Assembly (NCBI RefSeq): GCF_004136555.1
Contig: NZ_NOIT01000006.1
Location: forward strand, 115,220-179,219
DNA length: 64,000 nt
Reading direction: 5' to 3'
Source: Kocuria carniphila
Lineage (GTDB): Bacteria > Actinomycetota > Actinomycetes > Actinomycetales > Micrococcaceae
Shown: piece after piece, positions 37,115 through 45,482 of the stretch
How the letters are laid out: every line of letters starts with the position of its first letter
Position numbering within the stretch: the first letter of the stretch is position 1
The notes under the pieces: generated by a model
What the model saw: the letters and a program-made list of their open reading frames with translations, nothing else
Told to the model about the DNA's origin: nothing
The model's database searches: none
Translations under genes and position numbers: made by a program

Positions 37115-38368
37115 TCAGTTTGTTCCAACAACCGGGGCAACTGGTCGGTTGTTCAACAACGTGAGTACCAGCGCGGCTCCGATCGCAATCGCGGTCATCA
37201 TGGCCGTGGTGGGCCAGCCCATCCAGTCGACCGCTGCTGCGCCGAAGGCGGTCCCGGCGCCTCCTCCAATGAAATAGATCACCATGTACGCGCTGTTGAA
37301 TCTCGCCGGACTCGAACGATCGATCGCGAGAACCGTATTTTGATTCGCTACCTGAGCTGCGAACAACCCTGCGTCGAAGACTGCAAGGCATAGCAGCGTC
37401 AATGGAGTGTTGACGAGATTCAAACCGGCGACAACTGCTGCGATTCCCGCAAGGACCAAGCTGACAACTATCACGTGGTGCGCACCGATTCGATCGGTTA
37501 GAAGGCCGGCAATTGGGGTTACAAGAATTCCAGACAATCCTGCTACCGCATAAAGACCGATGCGTTCGGAGGAATAACTATACGGGGCCTCTGAGAGCGC
37601 GACAGCAAGGCCTGCCCACACTGCGGAGAAGGCAAAGAACCACAACGCACCCCTGATTGCCGCGGCCCGCAGTGTGGAGTTCTGGACGACGAGGCTAGGG
37701 AGCAAACGCAGTGTCGAGAAGTAGTCGCGCTTATTCGTGCCGGTTGCCCCCGGCAGAATCCGGAGGCTACACCCGGCGACGATGAGGCAGGCGGTGGCGA
37801 AGACCAACACCATCGCCCGCCACCCGATCTCATCCGCCAAGAACCCACCGAGGATTCGACCCGACAGGACTCCCGCGGAGATTCCGGCGGTTACGATTCC
37901 AAGACTCGTCGCACTACGTCGAGATGAACCTAGTCGTGCGGTCAATGAACTGAGACTTGCGCCCACTGCGGAACAGATCCCCACAGCGGCCATCGCCAGG
38001 GCTAAGGTCACGACGCCATTCATGATTGCGGTGGCGGCCAGTGAGATCGCGAGGACGAAGAATTGGCCAGCAAGGACGCGGTTGGGCGAGTATCTGTCGA
38101 CCAGAGGTACCAACAGAACGATCCCGACCAAGTAGCCAACCGGACCGAAAGCAAGCCCTACGCCTACCAAGGTGATCGAGGTGCTCAACGAATCCGCAAC
38201 ATCCGCGATTGCCGGTTGCATGGGGTAAATGGCCGATGTCCCCAGAGCTGCAGCGAACGACATGAATAGCAGAAGGAAGCCGCGGATCCGAACATCGCCG
38301 GAAGTGATGTCCCCAAGGTACCCCGGTTGAAGATCAGGTGCGACCTCGGAAGAAGGCACGGAGATCAC
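37115..38368 (-). CDS. MFS transporter
   Basis: About 417 residues, twelve predicted membrane helices of the major facilitator superfamily. The cytoplasmic loop 2-3 motif is diverged (GIVLLVPLVDRYSPNRVLAGQ). Helix 5 reads ATSLGIVTAGISAGVLSGRILGGFLAD, an antiporter-type motif C-like region, and helix 8-9 loop is GLLTDRIGAHH. It is probably a small-molecule exporter of the YnfM/arabinose-efflux type. GTG 38368 is tentative: the frame extends to an ATG at 38443, overlapping the upstream epoxide hydrolase by 110 bases, and no start has a good ribosome-binding site. Cotranscription with the hydrolase is likely. Confidence 0.8.
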   Translation of the reverse strand: MISVPSSEVAPDLQPGYLGDITSGDVRIRGFLLLFMSFAAALGTSAIYPMQPAIADVADSLSTSITLVGVGLAFGPVGYLVGIVLLVPLVDRYSPNRVLAGQFFVLAISLAATAIMNGVVTLALAMAAVGICSAVGASLSSLTARLGSSRRSATSLGIVTAGISAGVLSGRILGGFLADEIGWRAMVLVFATACLIVAGCSLRILPGATGTNKRDYFSTLRLLPSLVVQNSTLRAAAIRGALWFFAFSAVWAGLAVALSEAPYSYSSERIGLYAVAGLSGILVTPIAGLLTDRIGAHHVIVVSLVLAGIAAVVAGLNLVNTPLTLLCLAVFDAGLFAAQVANQNTVLAIDRSSPARFNSAYMVIYFIGGGAGTAFGAAAVDWMGWPTTAMMTAIAIGAALVLTLLNNRPVAPVVGTN

Positions 38369-39536
38369 CGACCAGTAGGTCGGGTTGTTCCATGGCCGGA
38401 AAGTGGCCACCCAGAGCGAACTCGCTCCAATGATCGACTGCATTCCAAGGATCCATGGCGCGGCGCATCAACGGGTGAGTGTCGAAAACCGCCCATCCGG
38501 TCGGCACACCCGTGGGAGCTAGCCAGTCGAGCTGTGAGTGTTCTGCCTCGTAGTAGAACTGAGCGCTCGAAGCTCCTGCCCTTGTAAACCAGTAGAGGCT
38601 CACATTAGTCAGCAACTGGTCGCGGTCGACAACCTCGTCAGGGGTACTGTGCGGCCCACCGGTCCAGGTCTGGAACTTCTCCACGATCCAGGCAAGTTGC
38701 CCGACGGGCGAGTCGGTGAGCGCTGCACCAATGGTGGCCGGGTGATGGTTTTGGACCTCGAAGTAACCGCGCTCGCCAGCGTCGGACCGGCGCACTCGCT
38801 CGACCTCGGCGATATCCTCAGGGCTGAAGTCATCGGGATAGGGATACTTGTTACCCACCATGGCCAGGGCGCGCCCGTCACTTCCAACGTGCACGCCGAT
38901 CACGCGTTCGGGGAGAGTCGCGCCTAATCGCAGCGAAACGCCGGCGCCGGTGTCGGTGCCGTGGGTGGCGAACCTCTCGTACCCCAGCCGCGTCAGGATT
39001 TCTGCGTAGGCACTACTTGTTCGTGCCACTTCCCACCCCGTACTGACGAGTGGGGTAGAAAAGCCGAAACCGGGCGGTGACGGGATCACAACGTGAAAAG
39101 CATCAGCTTCGTCACCGCCATGGGCGCAGGGGTCGACTAGTGAGTTGATGATCCGGGTGTACTCCACGAAGGAAGCCGGCCACCCATGGTTCAAAAGTAA
39201 TGGTTTGGCCCCGGGCACGAGTGAGCGGGCGTGGAGCACGTGAAAAGTCTGGCCGTCAACATCCATGGTGAACTGCTCGTGAGCATTGAGTGCACGCTCC
39301 TGCGCTCTCCAATCGAAATCTCCACGCCAGTATTCGGCGAGATCCTGCCAGTAGCCCAGTGGTACTCCACGACTGAAGTCGGTGGCGTCCTCGAAATCGG
39401 GAATGCTGTGCGGCCATCGAGTTCGTGCGAGTCGTTCGTGCAGGTCGTCTAAGTCGGCCTGAGCGACGTGGATGCGGAATGGTTTCGGTGATTCGTACCC
39501 GTCGAAGATGGAAAGTGGGTTGGTCGTGGCAATCAT
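38334..39536 (-). CDS. Epoxide hydrolase, alpha/beta fold with EHN N-terminal domain
   Basis: 400 residues. The N-terminal epoxide-hydrolase lid domain (PFRIHVAQADLDDLHERLARTRWP ... YWRGDFDWRAQERALN) precedes an alpha/beta hydrolase core. The oxyanion motif is NHGWPASFVEY; the nucleophile Asp is in THGTDTGAGVSLRLG, in place of the usual GGDWG; the catalytic His is in ALGGHFPAMEQPDLL. It should open an epoxide to a diol, as in the microsomal/juvenile-hormone type. Genes of this type beside an MFS exporter suggest detoxification. Divergence of the nucleophile elbow makes activity slightly uncertain. Confidence 0.87.
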   Translation of the reverse strand: MIATTNPLSIFDGYESPKPFRIHVAQADLDDLHERLARTRWPHSIPDFEDATDFSRGVPLGYWQDLAEYWRGDFDWRAQERALNAHEQFTMDVDGQTFHVLHARSLVPGAKPLLLNHGWPASFVEYTRIINSLVDPCAHGGDEADAFHVVIPSPPGFGFSTPLVSTGWEVARTSSAYAEILTRLGYERFATHGTDTGAGVSLRLGATLPERVIGVHVGSDGRALAMVGNKYPYPDDFSPEDIAEVERVRRSDAGERGYFEVQNHHPATIGAALTDSPVGQLAWIVEKFQTWTGGPHSTPDEVVDRDQLLTNVSLYWFTRAGASSAQFYYEAEHSQLDWLAPTGVPTGWAVFDTHPLMRRAMDPWNAVDHWSEFALGGHFPAMEQPDLLVGDLRAFFRGRT

Positions 39537-39561
39537 GGCGTTCCTTTGTATGAGTGGGCCG

Positions 39562-40485
39562 TCACCCTATGGCGGGTGCCGCCGTGGAAGACGTCTGGCC
39601 CGCGGTGTCATTTGTGGGGAGAACCCTGGCCGGGTGTGCGCGGCTGAGAACCGACAGGCCGTAGACGCTGGCGCTGAGCGTTGCGATAATCGCGAGGGTC
39701 GTGACGATCGGCTCACCGATGCCGCCGTGGGCCAGCAGGATGTGAGCGGGGCCCTGTAAAGCTGCTGTAGCGACACCGGTCCACATGGCCAACCAAGCGG
39801 CCCGGGGGTGAAGCGACATGAGCTTTGGCAATAGTGGAACTGCCCATCCGAGAAGAGCCAGGATGCCAGTGGCGATCAATGGTGTGCGCTGAGCGATGGA
39901 CGTTAGACCCTGAGGGCCGGTATCACCAGGTCCCGTAACTCCCCACGAGATCATTGCAGTGCCAAATACGACTATCCCGGGACTACAGGCCAGAACAAGT
40001 CGTAACGGCGGTCGCTGAGGCTGGTGGGACAGCAACCTGCGCCACCGGTCTCCTGCGTAGATCGCGAACAGGCAGGCCAAGGCCATGGCCAGGAGGCCGA
40101 AGCTGGAGTAGACAACGATGAAGACCCACTGCCGCATACCTCCTTCATCGCCGGTGGTCATGGTGCCGTCCACCAAAAGCTGCAAGATCAGTCCGGGCGG
40201 AAGCCCGAGAAGTACCGGAGCTAGCAGGCCCGTGGCGCCCCCGGCAGTCAAGAGCACTAGCCATCCAGGCACCCTCCGACCCCAAGGTTTGATCAGCGCC
40301 ACGGCTAGGCCGAGGGCGATGATTTCGAGGCCAATAGTGATCGCGTTCCCCACTACCAAGCGGGGGTCTTGCATGTGATTGCTTGCCAATCCGGGGGTCA
40401 GTCCCAGAGTGGAGCCCATGAGCCACATGACCTTCAAAGTCACGTAAGGGAGAACCGCCAGGATCACCGCGCTGAACGCGACCAT
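39562..40485 (-). CDS. Multi-pass membrane protein, unknown
   Basis: 307 residues with about eight predicted membrane helices and no recognised motif. It begins MVAFSAVILAVLPYVTLKVMW with no hydrophilic leader or ribosome-binding site. In-frame sequence is open further upstream (ERTFQKEFTKKTSSARLR) but without ATG, GTG or TTG. It is 25 bases upstream of the epoxide hydrolase on the same strand and divergent from the CGNR regulator gene. Confidence 0.7.
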   Translation of the reverse strand: MVAFSAVILAVLPYVTLKVMWLMGSTLGLTPGLASNHMQDPRLVVGNAITIGLEIIALGLAVALIKPWGRRVPGWLVLLTAGGATGLLAPVLLGLPPGLILQLLVDGTMTTGDEGGMRQWVFIVVYSSFGLLAMALACLFAIYAGDRWRRLLSHQPQRPPLRLVLACSPGIVVFGTAMISWGVTGPGDTGPQGLTSIAQRTPLIATGILALLGWAVPLLPKLMSLHPRAAWLAMWTGVATAALQGPAHILLAHGGIGEPIVTTLAIIATLSASVYGLSVLSRAHPARVLPTNDTAGQTSSTAAPAIG

Positions 40486-40550
40486 GCGCAGGCGAGCTGA
40501 AGAGGTTTTCTTGGTGAACTCTTTCTGGAAGGTGCGTTCTCTGAGAGCGA

Positions 40551-40587
40551 CTACCGCTCATAGCCGGTAGCTGGTTAGAATGCGGAG
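40551..40587 (+). promoter_or_regulatory. Leaderless-type promoter with inverted repeat for the CGNR gene
   Basis: TAGAAT (40576-40581) is six bases from the ATG at 40588. The inverted repeat CTACCG-N8-CGGTAG (40551-40570) covers the expected -35 area, a possible autoregulatory operator that also faces the divergent membrane-protein gene. Confidence 0.5.
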
Positions 40588-41151
40588 ATGAATACAACTA
40601 CGCCACCCCTGCCGCTGCAGTTGATCGAGGAGTTCATTAATACGCGGCGCGCGGACGGTGATGGCCTGGCTACTCACGAGGAACTTGAGCAGTGGTTGAC
40701 CAGTCGCGACCTGGCACCTTCTTCGATATCGGCCAACGACTCCGAGCTGTCCCGTGCTCGCGCGGTGCGCGAAGGTCTTCGAGCGGTGATCGCCGAGAAC
40801 AATGCTGCGCCAGTTGCCAGCCCTCGACCGGATGGCTTGAACCCGTCTGCGCGGAATGAATTCGCCAAGCTCGCCGAGAACCTCCCCCTCGTAGTGGATG
40901 TCCGATCCAGCCCACCTCGCCTAGTTCCACAGGCGGGTTTGTCGGATGTCGATTCGGCCCTCGCGGCCTTGCTAGTGGGTGCGTTGACTGCGGTCCCTGA
41001 TGGAACCTGGGTACGGCTCAAAGCCTGTCGCGAACCCAGTTGTCGTCGGGCGTTTTATGATCACTCGCGCAATCGCTCGAGGTCTTGGTGCTCTATGGAA
41101 CTGTGTGGCAATCGCGCGAAGGGGCGAGCTTTTTACAGCCGCAACCAGTGA
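40588..41151 (+). CDS. CGNR zinc-finger transcription regulator (ABATE domain)
   Basis: 187 residues. The N-terminal ABATE-type domain starts LQLIEEFINTRRADGDGLATHEELEQWL. The C-terminal CGNR finger (KACREPSCRRAFYDHSRNRSRSWCSMELCGNRAK) has four cysteines arranged to bind zinc and contact DNA, ending in CGNR. Such proteins usually regulate divergent or adjacent genes, so the membrane protein, epoxide hydrolase and MFS genes are likely targets. The start follows a leaderless-type promoter. Confidence 0.88.
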   Translation: MNTTTPPLPLQLIEEFINTRRADGDGLATHEELEQWLTSRDLAPSSISANDSELSRARAVREGLRAVIAENNAAPVASPRPDGLNPSARNEFAKLAENLPLVVDVRSSPPRLVPQAGLSDVDSALAALLVGALTAVPDGTWVRLKACREPSCRRAFYDHSRNRSRSWCSMELCGNRAKGRAFYSRNQ

Positions 41152-41301
41152 AGATCAGGTCAGGGTGCCCCGATGAATGAGATGTGAAAGAACCCGTTGG
41201 GCCGTGCAGGCACAGAGACTTGCGGGCAAATTGGTTCGTCTCAACTAATGACATCGCGGGACCCCAGTTGGTGCATTCGAATCCCGCGACGACGGCGATA
41301 G

Positions 41302-41643
41302 TTATGCCGAGACCACGCAGAACTGGTTGCCGTCGGGGTCGGCCAGGACAACCCAGCCGTCGTTGTCGAAACGCATGACCTCGGTGGCTCCGAGTCCTTG
41401 GAGCCGGATGACCTCGCCGGCCATGTCGTCAGTAAATAGGTCAAGGTGCAGTCGGTTCTTGCCTGAATGCGTTTCGGGTACCAGTTGCAGTGATAGCCCA
41501 ACCCCCACCTTGCTCGGATCCTCGAGGTATGCAGTTCCCTCGTCCGAGGACGCGACTCGATACCCGGTGACCGCCCGCCAAAAAGTGGCGCTGCCCGCCA
41601 GGTCATTGGTGTCTACGCAGATGTTGCCAATGTTGATGCTCAT
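41302..41643 (-). CDS. VOC-family (glyoxalase/bleomycin-resistance fold) protein
   Basis: 113 residues with a double beta-alpha-beta-beta-beta repeat: INIGNICVDTNDLAGSATFWRAVTGYRV and LHLDLFTDDMAGEVIRLQGLGATEV ... VVLADPDGNQFCVV. The end DPDGNQFCV is the common VOC signature with the Glu replaced by Gln. Enzyme or drug-binding role is open. ATG 41643 is fixed by GGAGGG upstream. A striking palindrome lies in its promoter. Confidence 0.85.
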   Translation of the reverse strand: MSINIGNICVDTNDLAGSATFWRAVTGYRVASSDEGTAYLEDPSKVGVGLSLQLVPETHSGKNRLHLDLFTDDMAGEVIRLQGLGATEVMRFDNDGWVVLADPDGNQFCVVSA

Positions 41644-41675
41644 TTTCTTTTCCCTCCACCTAACTTGTGTAACCA

Positions 41676-41707
41676 TTACGCTAGTTTGACAAACTAGTGT
41701 AAGTCAA
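41676..41707 (-). promoter_or_regulatory. Promoter of the VOC gene with a 27-bp palindromic operator
   Basis: The inner palindrome CTAGTTTG-A-CAAACTAG (41681-41697) is perfect. Outer TTAC/GTAA arms, one base further out on each side, extend it to 41676-41702. On the minus strand TTGACT (41707-41702) and TAGCGT (41683-41678), 18 bases apart, are the -35 and -10, so the operator lies between them. TetR-like repressors typically use such sites. Confidence 0.65.
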
Positions 41708-41884
41708 TAGATGGTTAGGTATTTTTGCGCGCAACCTGGCGGAGGAAGGGTCAGAGATTGCTGGCGTCTTGGAGAAGGGGTCTTCGAACGGGGCGAGGGT
41801 GTTGGTTTACTGCCCGTTGAACTTGCCGCCGGGGTGGCTGGATCAGGCGATGCCAGTCACGCGCTGGCCAGTCGTTATGACCAA

Positions 41885-42655
41885 TCAGCCCAACGGAATC
41901 GGCCACGGCACGTGGTCCGAGACGTCCGTCAGGTTGAAGTCCATGTCCGTGAAGAGGTCGTCCAGTAGGTAGTCGTCCACGGCCTCGATACCCAACTTGT
42001 GCCCCTGGCCAGCAAAGGGACCGTCGAGCACCTTGGAATACACACACACGCCGGTTGCCGTATCCACGGCGATGCGCGTGGGGCCGGGCGCCAGGGGATG
42101 CTCCGGAGTGAAGGGGCGGTAGCGCGTTCGCGGATTGACGGTCGCGAGCCACACCTTCCGGTTCGCGAAGCGACCTTCCACCATGTCCGTGAGATTGGAC
42201 GGTCGCTGTTCGGGCAAATTGTTGGGAATGGGCGCGGGGCCCACGCATTCGACCGGATCGAGGACCGCTTGCCAACGGCCACCTCCGAACATGGGATCAC
42301 CGTAGGCGGCCTCGGGGCGGCGCCAAACCAGGCCTTCGTCGGTGTAGACCGGGGTTACGAGCGCGGGCGGTAGCAGCCAGGACTTGGGGGTGGCGGCAAC
42401 GTAGAAATCGTCGCGGGACTTCTCGAGCGACGTCGCCGTATAGAGCAGCTTGCCCTGCAACGTCTCGACGCGCAGATCCGTCGGGCGTCTGAGCCACGCG
42501 CGAACCGGAAGGGCTGCTGGCTGATCGTCGCGTTCCATCCAGTACAACGAGAACTGCAGCGTGTCCCACCGCCACGGGGACGATCGGCACAGCGCAGCGA
42601 ACTGATTGGCCGGTACGGTCACTCGGGCGGGGCGGGAATCCCACGGTGCGCTCAT
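41885..42655 (-). CDS. Conserved-looking protein of unknown function
   Basis: 256 residues, soluble, no signal peptide. It begins MSAPWDSRPARVTVPANQFAALCRSSPWRWDTLQFSLYW and contains EGRFANRKVWLATVNPRTRYRPFTPEHPLAPGPTRIAVDTATGVCVY, a beta-rich segment; the end is DYLLDDLFTDMDFNLTDVSDHVPWPIPL. Only distant similarity to outer-membrane-carrier (LolA/RseB-like) folds can be imagined; I do not assign a function. The ATG is six bases from a TAGACT -10 box, so the transcript may be leaderless. Confidence 0.65.
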   Translation of the reverse strand: MSAPWDSRPARVTVPANQFAALCRSSPWRWDTLQFSLYWMERDDQPAALPVRAWLRRPTDLRVETLQGKLLYTATSLEKSRDDFYVAATPKSWLLPPALVTPVYTDEGLVWRRPEAAYGDPMFGGGRWQAVLDPVECVGPAPIPNNLPEQRPSNLTDMVEGRFANRKVWLATVNPRTRYRPFTPEHPLAPGPTRIAVDTATGVCVYSKVLDGPFAGQGHKLGIEAVDDYLLDDLFTDMDFNLTDVSDHVPWPIPLG

Positions 42656-42661
42656 GCCCCC

Positions 42662-42667
42662 AGTCTA
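42662..42667 (-). promoter_or_regulatory. -10 element of a leaderless-type promoter
   Basis: TAGACT on the minus strand is followed by six bases and the ATG at 42655. It is the same hexamer and layout as at ndh. Confidence 0.45.
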
Positions 42668-42720
42668 GGAACTCGTACTGCACATCCCCTGAGTTGCGTG
42701 GTGCTCGGCGCGGGCGTGCC

Positions 42721-42726
42721 TAGGAT
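42721..42726 (+). promoter_or_regulatory. -10 element of a leaderless-type promoter
   Basis: TAGGAT is followed by seven bases and the ATG at 42734 of the prepilin-peptidase-like gene. The intervening GGAG could alternatively act as a ribosome-binding site for ATG 42737. Confidence 0.35.
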
Positions 42727-42733
42727 GGAGATC

Positions 42734-43273
42734 ATGATGCAGCCAATGACGGCGAGTGTCGGGGTATTCGTGGGGGAACAGCTTCAAGCGGCCAACGCTT
42801 CCGGGTGGCTGGCCGCGGCGACTTGTGCCCTGGGGGTCCTGGTTCTTGCATGCACCGGAGTGTGGTTAGCCGCGACCGACATCCGGTACCACCGACTGCC
42901 ACGCAAAGTGGTCTGGCCGCTCTATCCCGCCGTCACCGTATTGCTGGGGGTCTCCGCGATTCTCGCTGGTGAGCCCGTTCGTTGGTGGTGGATGCTGTGG
43001 GGCCTCATGATCATGGGCGGTCTCTTCGTTCTGCTGCGCCTCGTCTACCCGGCAGGCATGGGACTGGGGGATGTTCGGCTGGCTGGAGTTTTGGGGATCG
43101 CCACGGGGTTCGCGTCCGTGGGTCATACGTTCATGGCCATTGCGGTGACCTTTGTCTTGGCGGGTTTGTTCTCTGCAGCGCTCTTGGCTATGCACAAAAT
43201 CGACATGACCTCGCGCGTCGCTTTCGGTCCCTTCATGCTGGTCGGCAGTTTGGGAGTCTTGGCGTTCGTGTAG
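42734..43273 (+). CDS. Type IV prepilin peptidase-like aspartyl membrane protease (A24)
   Basis: 179 residues, five or six membrane helices. The first catalytic Asp is in WLAATDIRYHRLPRKVVWPLY and the second in the GxGD motif GMGLGDVRLAGVLG, both diagnostic of A24 peptidases. The N-terminal methylase domain of full PilD is absent, as in TadV/CpaA-type enzymes. No pilin or Tad genes are present in the window, so its substrates are probably encoded elsewhere. Start could be 42734 or 42737. Confidence 0.85.
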   Translation: MMQPMTASVGVFVGEQLQAANASGWLAAATCALGVLVLACTGVWLAATDIRYHRLPRKVVWPLYPAVTVLLGVSAILAGEPVRWWWMLWGLMIMGGLFVLLRLVYPAGMGLGDVRLAGVLGIATGFASVGHTFMAIAVTFVLAGLFSAALLAMHKIDMTSRVAFGPFMLVGSLGVLAFV

Positions 43274-43341
43274 CCAGCTCCGGTAGACAAGAACCTCAGC
43301 ATGCCGACCCAACTCAGGATCCAACACAGGAGGACTGCCCC

Positions 43342-43809
43342 GTGGCCACACCGGAATTCATCGTGGAATTGCGCAAGAAGATCGGTCACGACCTGTTGTG
43401 GCTGCCCGGTTGCACCGCAGTGGTCATCCACGAGGGCAAGGTGCTGCTCGGTCAGCGATCCGACAACGGTAACTGGGGTCTGATCACGGGCATCGTCGAA
43501 CCGGGAGAGGATCCGGGCGTTGCCGCCCGGCGCGAATGCCTCGAAGAAACCGGAGTGGACGTCCAGGTCGAAGCGCTCGTGCGGGTCAAGGCCTACGACG
43601 TCGTGCGGTTCCCTAACGGGGACATATGCCAGTTCCTGGACCACACCTTCCTTTGCCGTTACGTGAGTGGCGAAGCGCGGGTCGCGGACGACGAATCCTT
43701 GATCGTCGGTTGGTATGACTTAGACGATCTGCCGCCCATTCCCGAACATCAGTTGGAACGGTTGCGGGCGGCACAGGAATTCTCGGGGACCACCGACTTC
43801 GTGCGCTGA
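43342..43809 (+). CDS. NUDIX hydrolase
   Basis: 155 residues. The Nudix box is complete: GIVEPGEDPGVAARRECLEETGVDV fits Gx5Ex7REUxEExGU. Expected to hydrolyse a nucleoside diphosphate derivative with Mg2+; the substrate is not predictable, but the region FPNGDICQFLDHTFLCRY resembles ADP-ribose or (d)NTP-type members. GTG 43342 is chosen since AGGAGG is eight bases before it. Sixty-eight bases downstream of the prepilin peptidase. Confidence 0.9.
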   Translation: MATPEFIVELRKKIGHDLLWLPGCTAVVIHEGKVLLGQRSDNGNWGLITGIVEPGEDPGVAARRECLEETGVDVQVEALVRVKAYDVVRFPNGDICQFLDHTFLCRYVSGEARVADDESLIVGWYDLDDLPPIPEHQLERLRAAQEFSGTTDFVR

Positions 43810-43830
43810 AAATCCCATTACATTCCTCGA

Positions 43831-43842
43831 TCTCATATGAGA
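43831..43842. promoter_or_regulatory. Candidate polyol operator, site A
   Basis: TCTCATATGAGA, a perfect 12-bp palindrome 83 bases before the polyol dehydrogenase start. A related half-like CTCATCTGAT follows at 43854-43863. It matches sites B (47975) and C (53727) in the form TCTCA-N2-TGAGA. Confidence 0.6.
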
Positions 43843-43924
43843 CGCAGGCTTTGCTCATCTGATATTCTCCGAGTGTGACCCAGCTCTCCCTGCTGCGGTT
43901 GGATGCACCCCTCTGGAGGATCTC

Positions 43925-45457
43925 GTGAGTTCTGACCATGCCGCGGGACAGGCCCGCCCTCTCAAACGTTCGAACCTGGATGCGCTGGACATTCCGGTGC
44001 CCGCTTATGACCGTTCCAACGTCACGGTGGGGATCGTGCACTTTGGTGTGGGTGGCTTCCACCGAGCGCATCAGGCCATGTACCTGGATCAATTGATGAA
44101 CCAGGGAGAGGCCCTCGACTGGGGCATCGCCGGCATGGGTGTGCTGCCCGGAGATGCTCGGATGCAGGAGGTCATGGAGGAACAGGATCACCTCTACACA
44201 CTGGTCCTCAAGCACCCGGACGGCACTCTTGAACCCCGAGTGATCGGCTCCATTGTTGACTACGTTCTGGCCCCGGCCCAGCCCGAACGGGCCATGGACC
44301 TGCTGACCGCGCCCAGCACCCGCATTGTCTCGCTGACCATCACCGAGGGCGGCTACAACTTCAATCAGGCCACGGGTCGATTTGATGAGACCAACCCCGC
44401 TGTGGTGCACGATCTTGAGCAAGCCCAAGCGACGGAGAAAGGTTTGTCGGCGGAACCTCCTGCCACCGTCTTCGGGCTGGTTGTGGAGGCACTCGCGCAG
44501 CGCAAGGTCGCGGGGATCGAACCTTTCACCGTGATGTCCTGCGACAACATTCAGGGCAACGGGGACATGGCGCGCGAGCAATTTACCGCCTACGCACGAT
44601 TGCGTGACCCTGCGCTGGCGCAGTGGATCCAGGACACCGTGCCGTTCCCCAACTCCATGGTCGACCGCATCACCCCGGTCACCACGGACGCAGACCGCGA
44701 ACTCGTCACGCAGGAGTTCGGCGTCGAGGACGCCTGGCCGGTCGTGTGCGAACCCTTCACGCAGTGGGCGCTGGAAGATTCCTTCGTGTCCGGACGGCCG
44801 CCGTTCGAGGACGTCGGTGTGCAGGTCGTGCCGGACGTGGTGCCCTACGAACTCATGAAGCTTCGCCTGCTCAACGCGAGTCACCAGGCCCTGTGCTACC
44901 CCGGCTACCTTGCCGGTTACCGCTACGCGCACGAGGTGTGCCAGGATCCGCTGTTCATCGACTACTTGCTGGCCTACATGGACCGAGAGGCCACACCCAC
45001 CCTGCAGCCCGTCGAGGGAGTGGACCTCCACGCCTACAAGCGACAGCTGATCGAACGGTTCGCGAACCCCAACGTCCGGGACACCCTGGCACGATTGTGC
45101 GCCGAGTCCTCGGACCGGATTCCCAAGTGGCTGGTCCCGGTCATCAAAGAGAACCTGGCAACCGGGGGAGATGTCACGCTCTCCGCCACCATCGTGGCCT
45201 CGTGGGCGCGTTACGCGGAAGGAACTGACGAGGACGGCCAGCCGATCGACGTGGTCGATCAACGCAAGGACCGCGTCATGATTGCTGCCGCCCAACACGA
45301 TGATGACGAACTCGCGTTCATCCGCGATTCAGAACTCTTCGGCGACCTGGTGGAACACCCTGAGTTCACCGAACCGTATCTCGCGGCACTGCGAAGCTTC
45401 CGCGGCCAAGGAGCCCGAGCCACGATCCAAGCCGCGGTCAACGGAACCCTCGCCTGA
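43925..45457 (+). CDS. mtlD: Mannitol 2-dehydrogenase family polyol dehydrogenase (mannitol/D-arabitol)
   Basis: 510-residue long-chain, metal-independent polyol dehydrogenase that oxidises a hexitol or pentitol to the 2- or 4-ketose with NAD. GIVHFGVGGFHRAHQAMYLDQLM is the N-terminal nucleotide-binding motif. The catalytic Lys, Asn and His are in ELMKLRLLNASHQALCYPGYLAG. PRVIGSIVDYVLA, TEGGYNFN and MSCDNIQGNG are also typical. Mannitol would give fructose and D-arabitol D-xylulose; the convergent xylulokinase favours D-arabitol. The gene name is by family only. GTG start with GGAGG upstream; palindrome site A lies in its promoter. Confidence 0.9.
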   Translation: MSSDHAAGQARPLKRSNLDALDIPVPAYDRSNVTVGIVHFGVGGFHRAHQAMYLDQLMNQGEALDWGIAGMGVLPGDARMQEVMEEQDHLYTLVLKHPDGTLEPRVIGSIVDYVLAPAQPERAMDLLTAPSTRIVSLTITEGGYNFNQATGRFDETNPAVVHDLEQAQATEKGLSAEPPATVFGLVVEALAQRKVAGIEPFTVMSCDNIQGNGDMAREQFTAYARLRDPALAQWIQDTVPFPNSMVDRITPVTTDADRELVTQEFGVEDAWPVVCEPFTQWALEDSFVSGRPPFEDVGVQVVPDVVPYELMKLRLLNASHQALCYPGYLAGYRYAHEVCQDPLFIDYLLAYMDREATPTLQPVEGVDLHAYKRQLIERFANPNVRDTLARLCAESSDRIPKWLVPVIKENLATGGDVTLSATIVASWARYAEGTDEDGQPIDVVDQRKDRVMIAAAQHDDDELAFIRDSELFGDLVEHPEFTEPYLAALRSFRGQGARATIQAAVNGTLA

Positions 45458-45482
45458 CCCGCGGAGTCTCCGAGCGGCGTCG

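Noticed and set aside
43613..45298. A 561-codon open frame antisense to the polyol dehydrogenase.
   Set aside because: Same GC-bias artefact; the sense protein has clear catalytic motifs and a ribosome-binding site.
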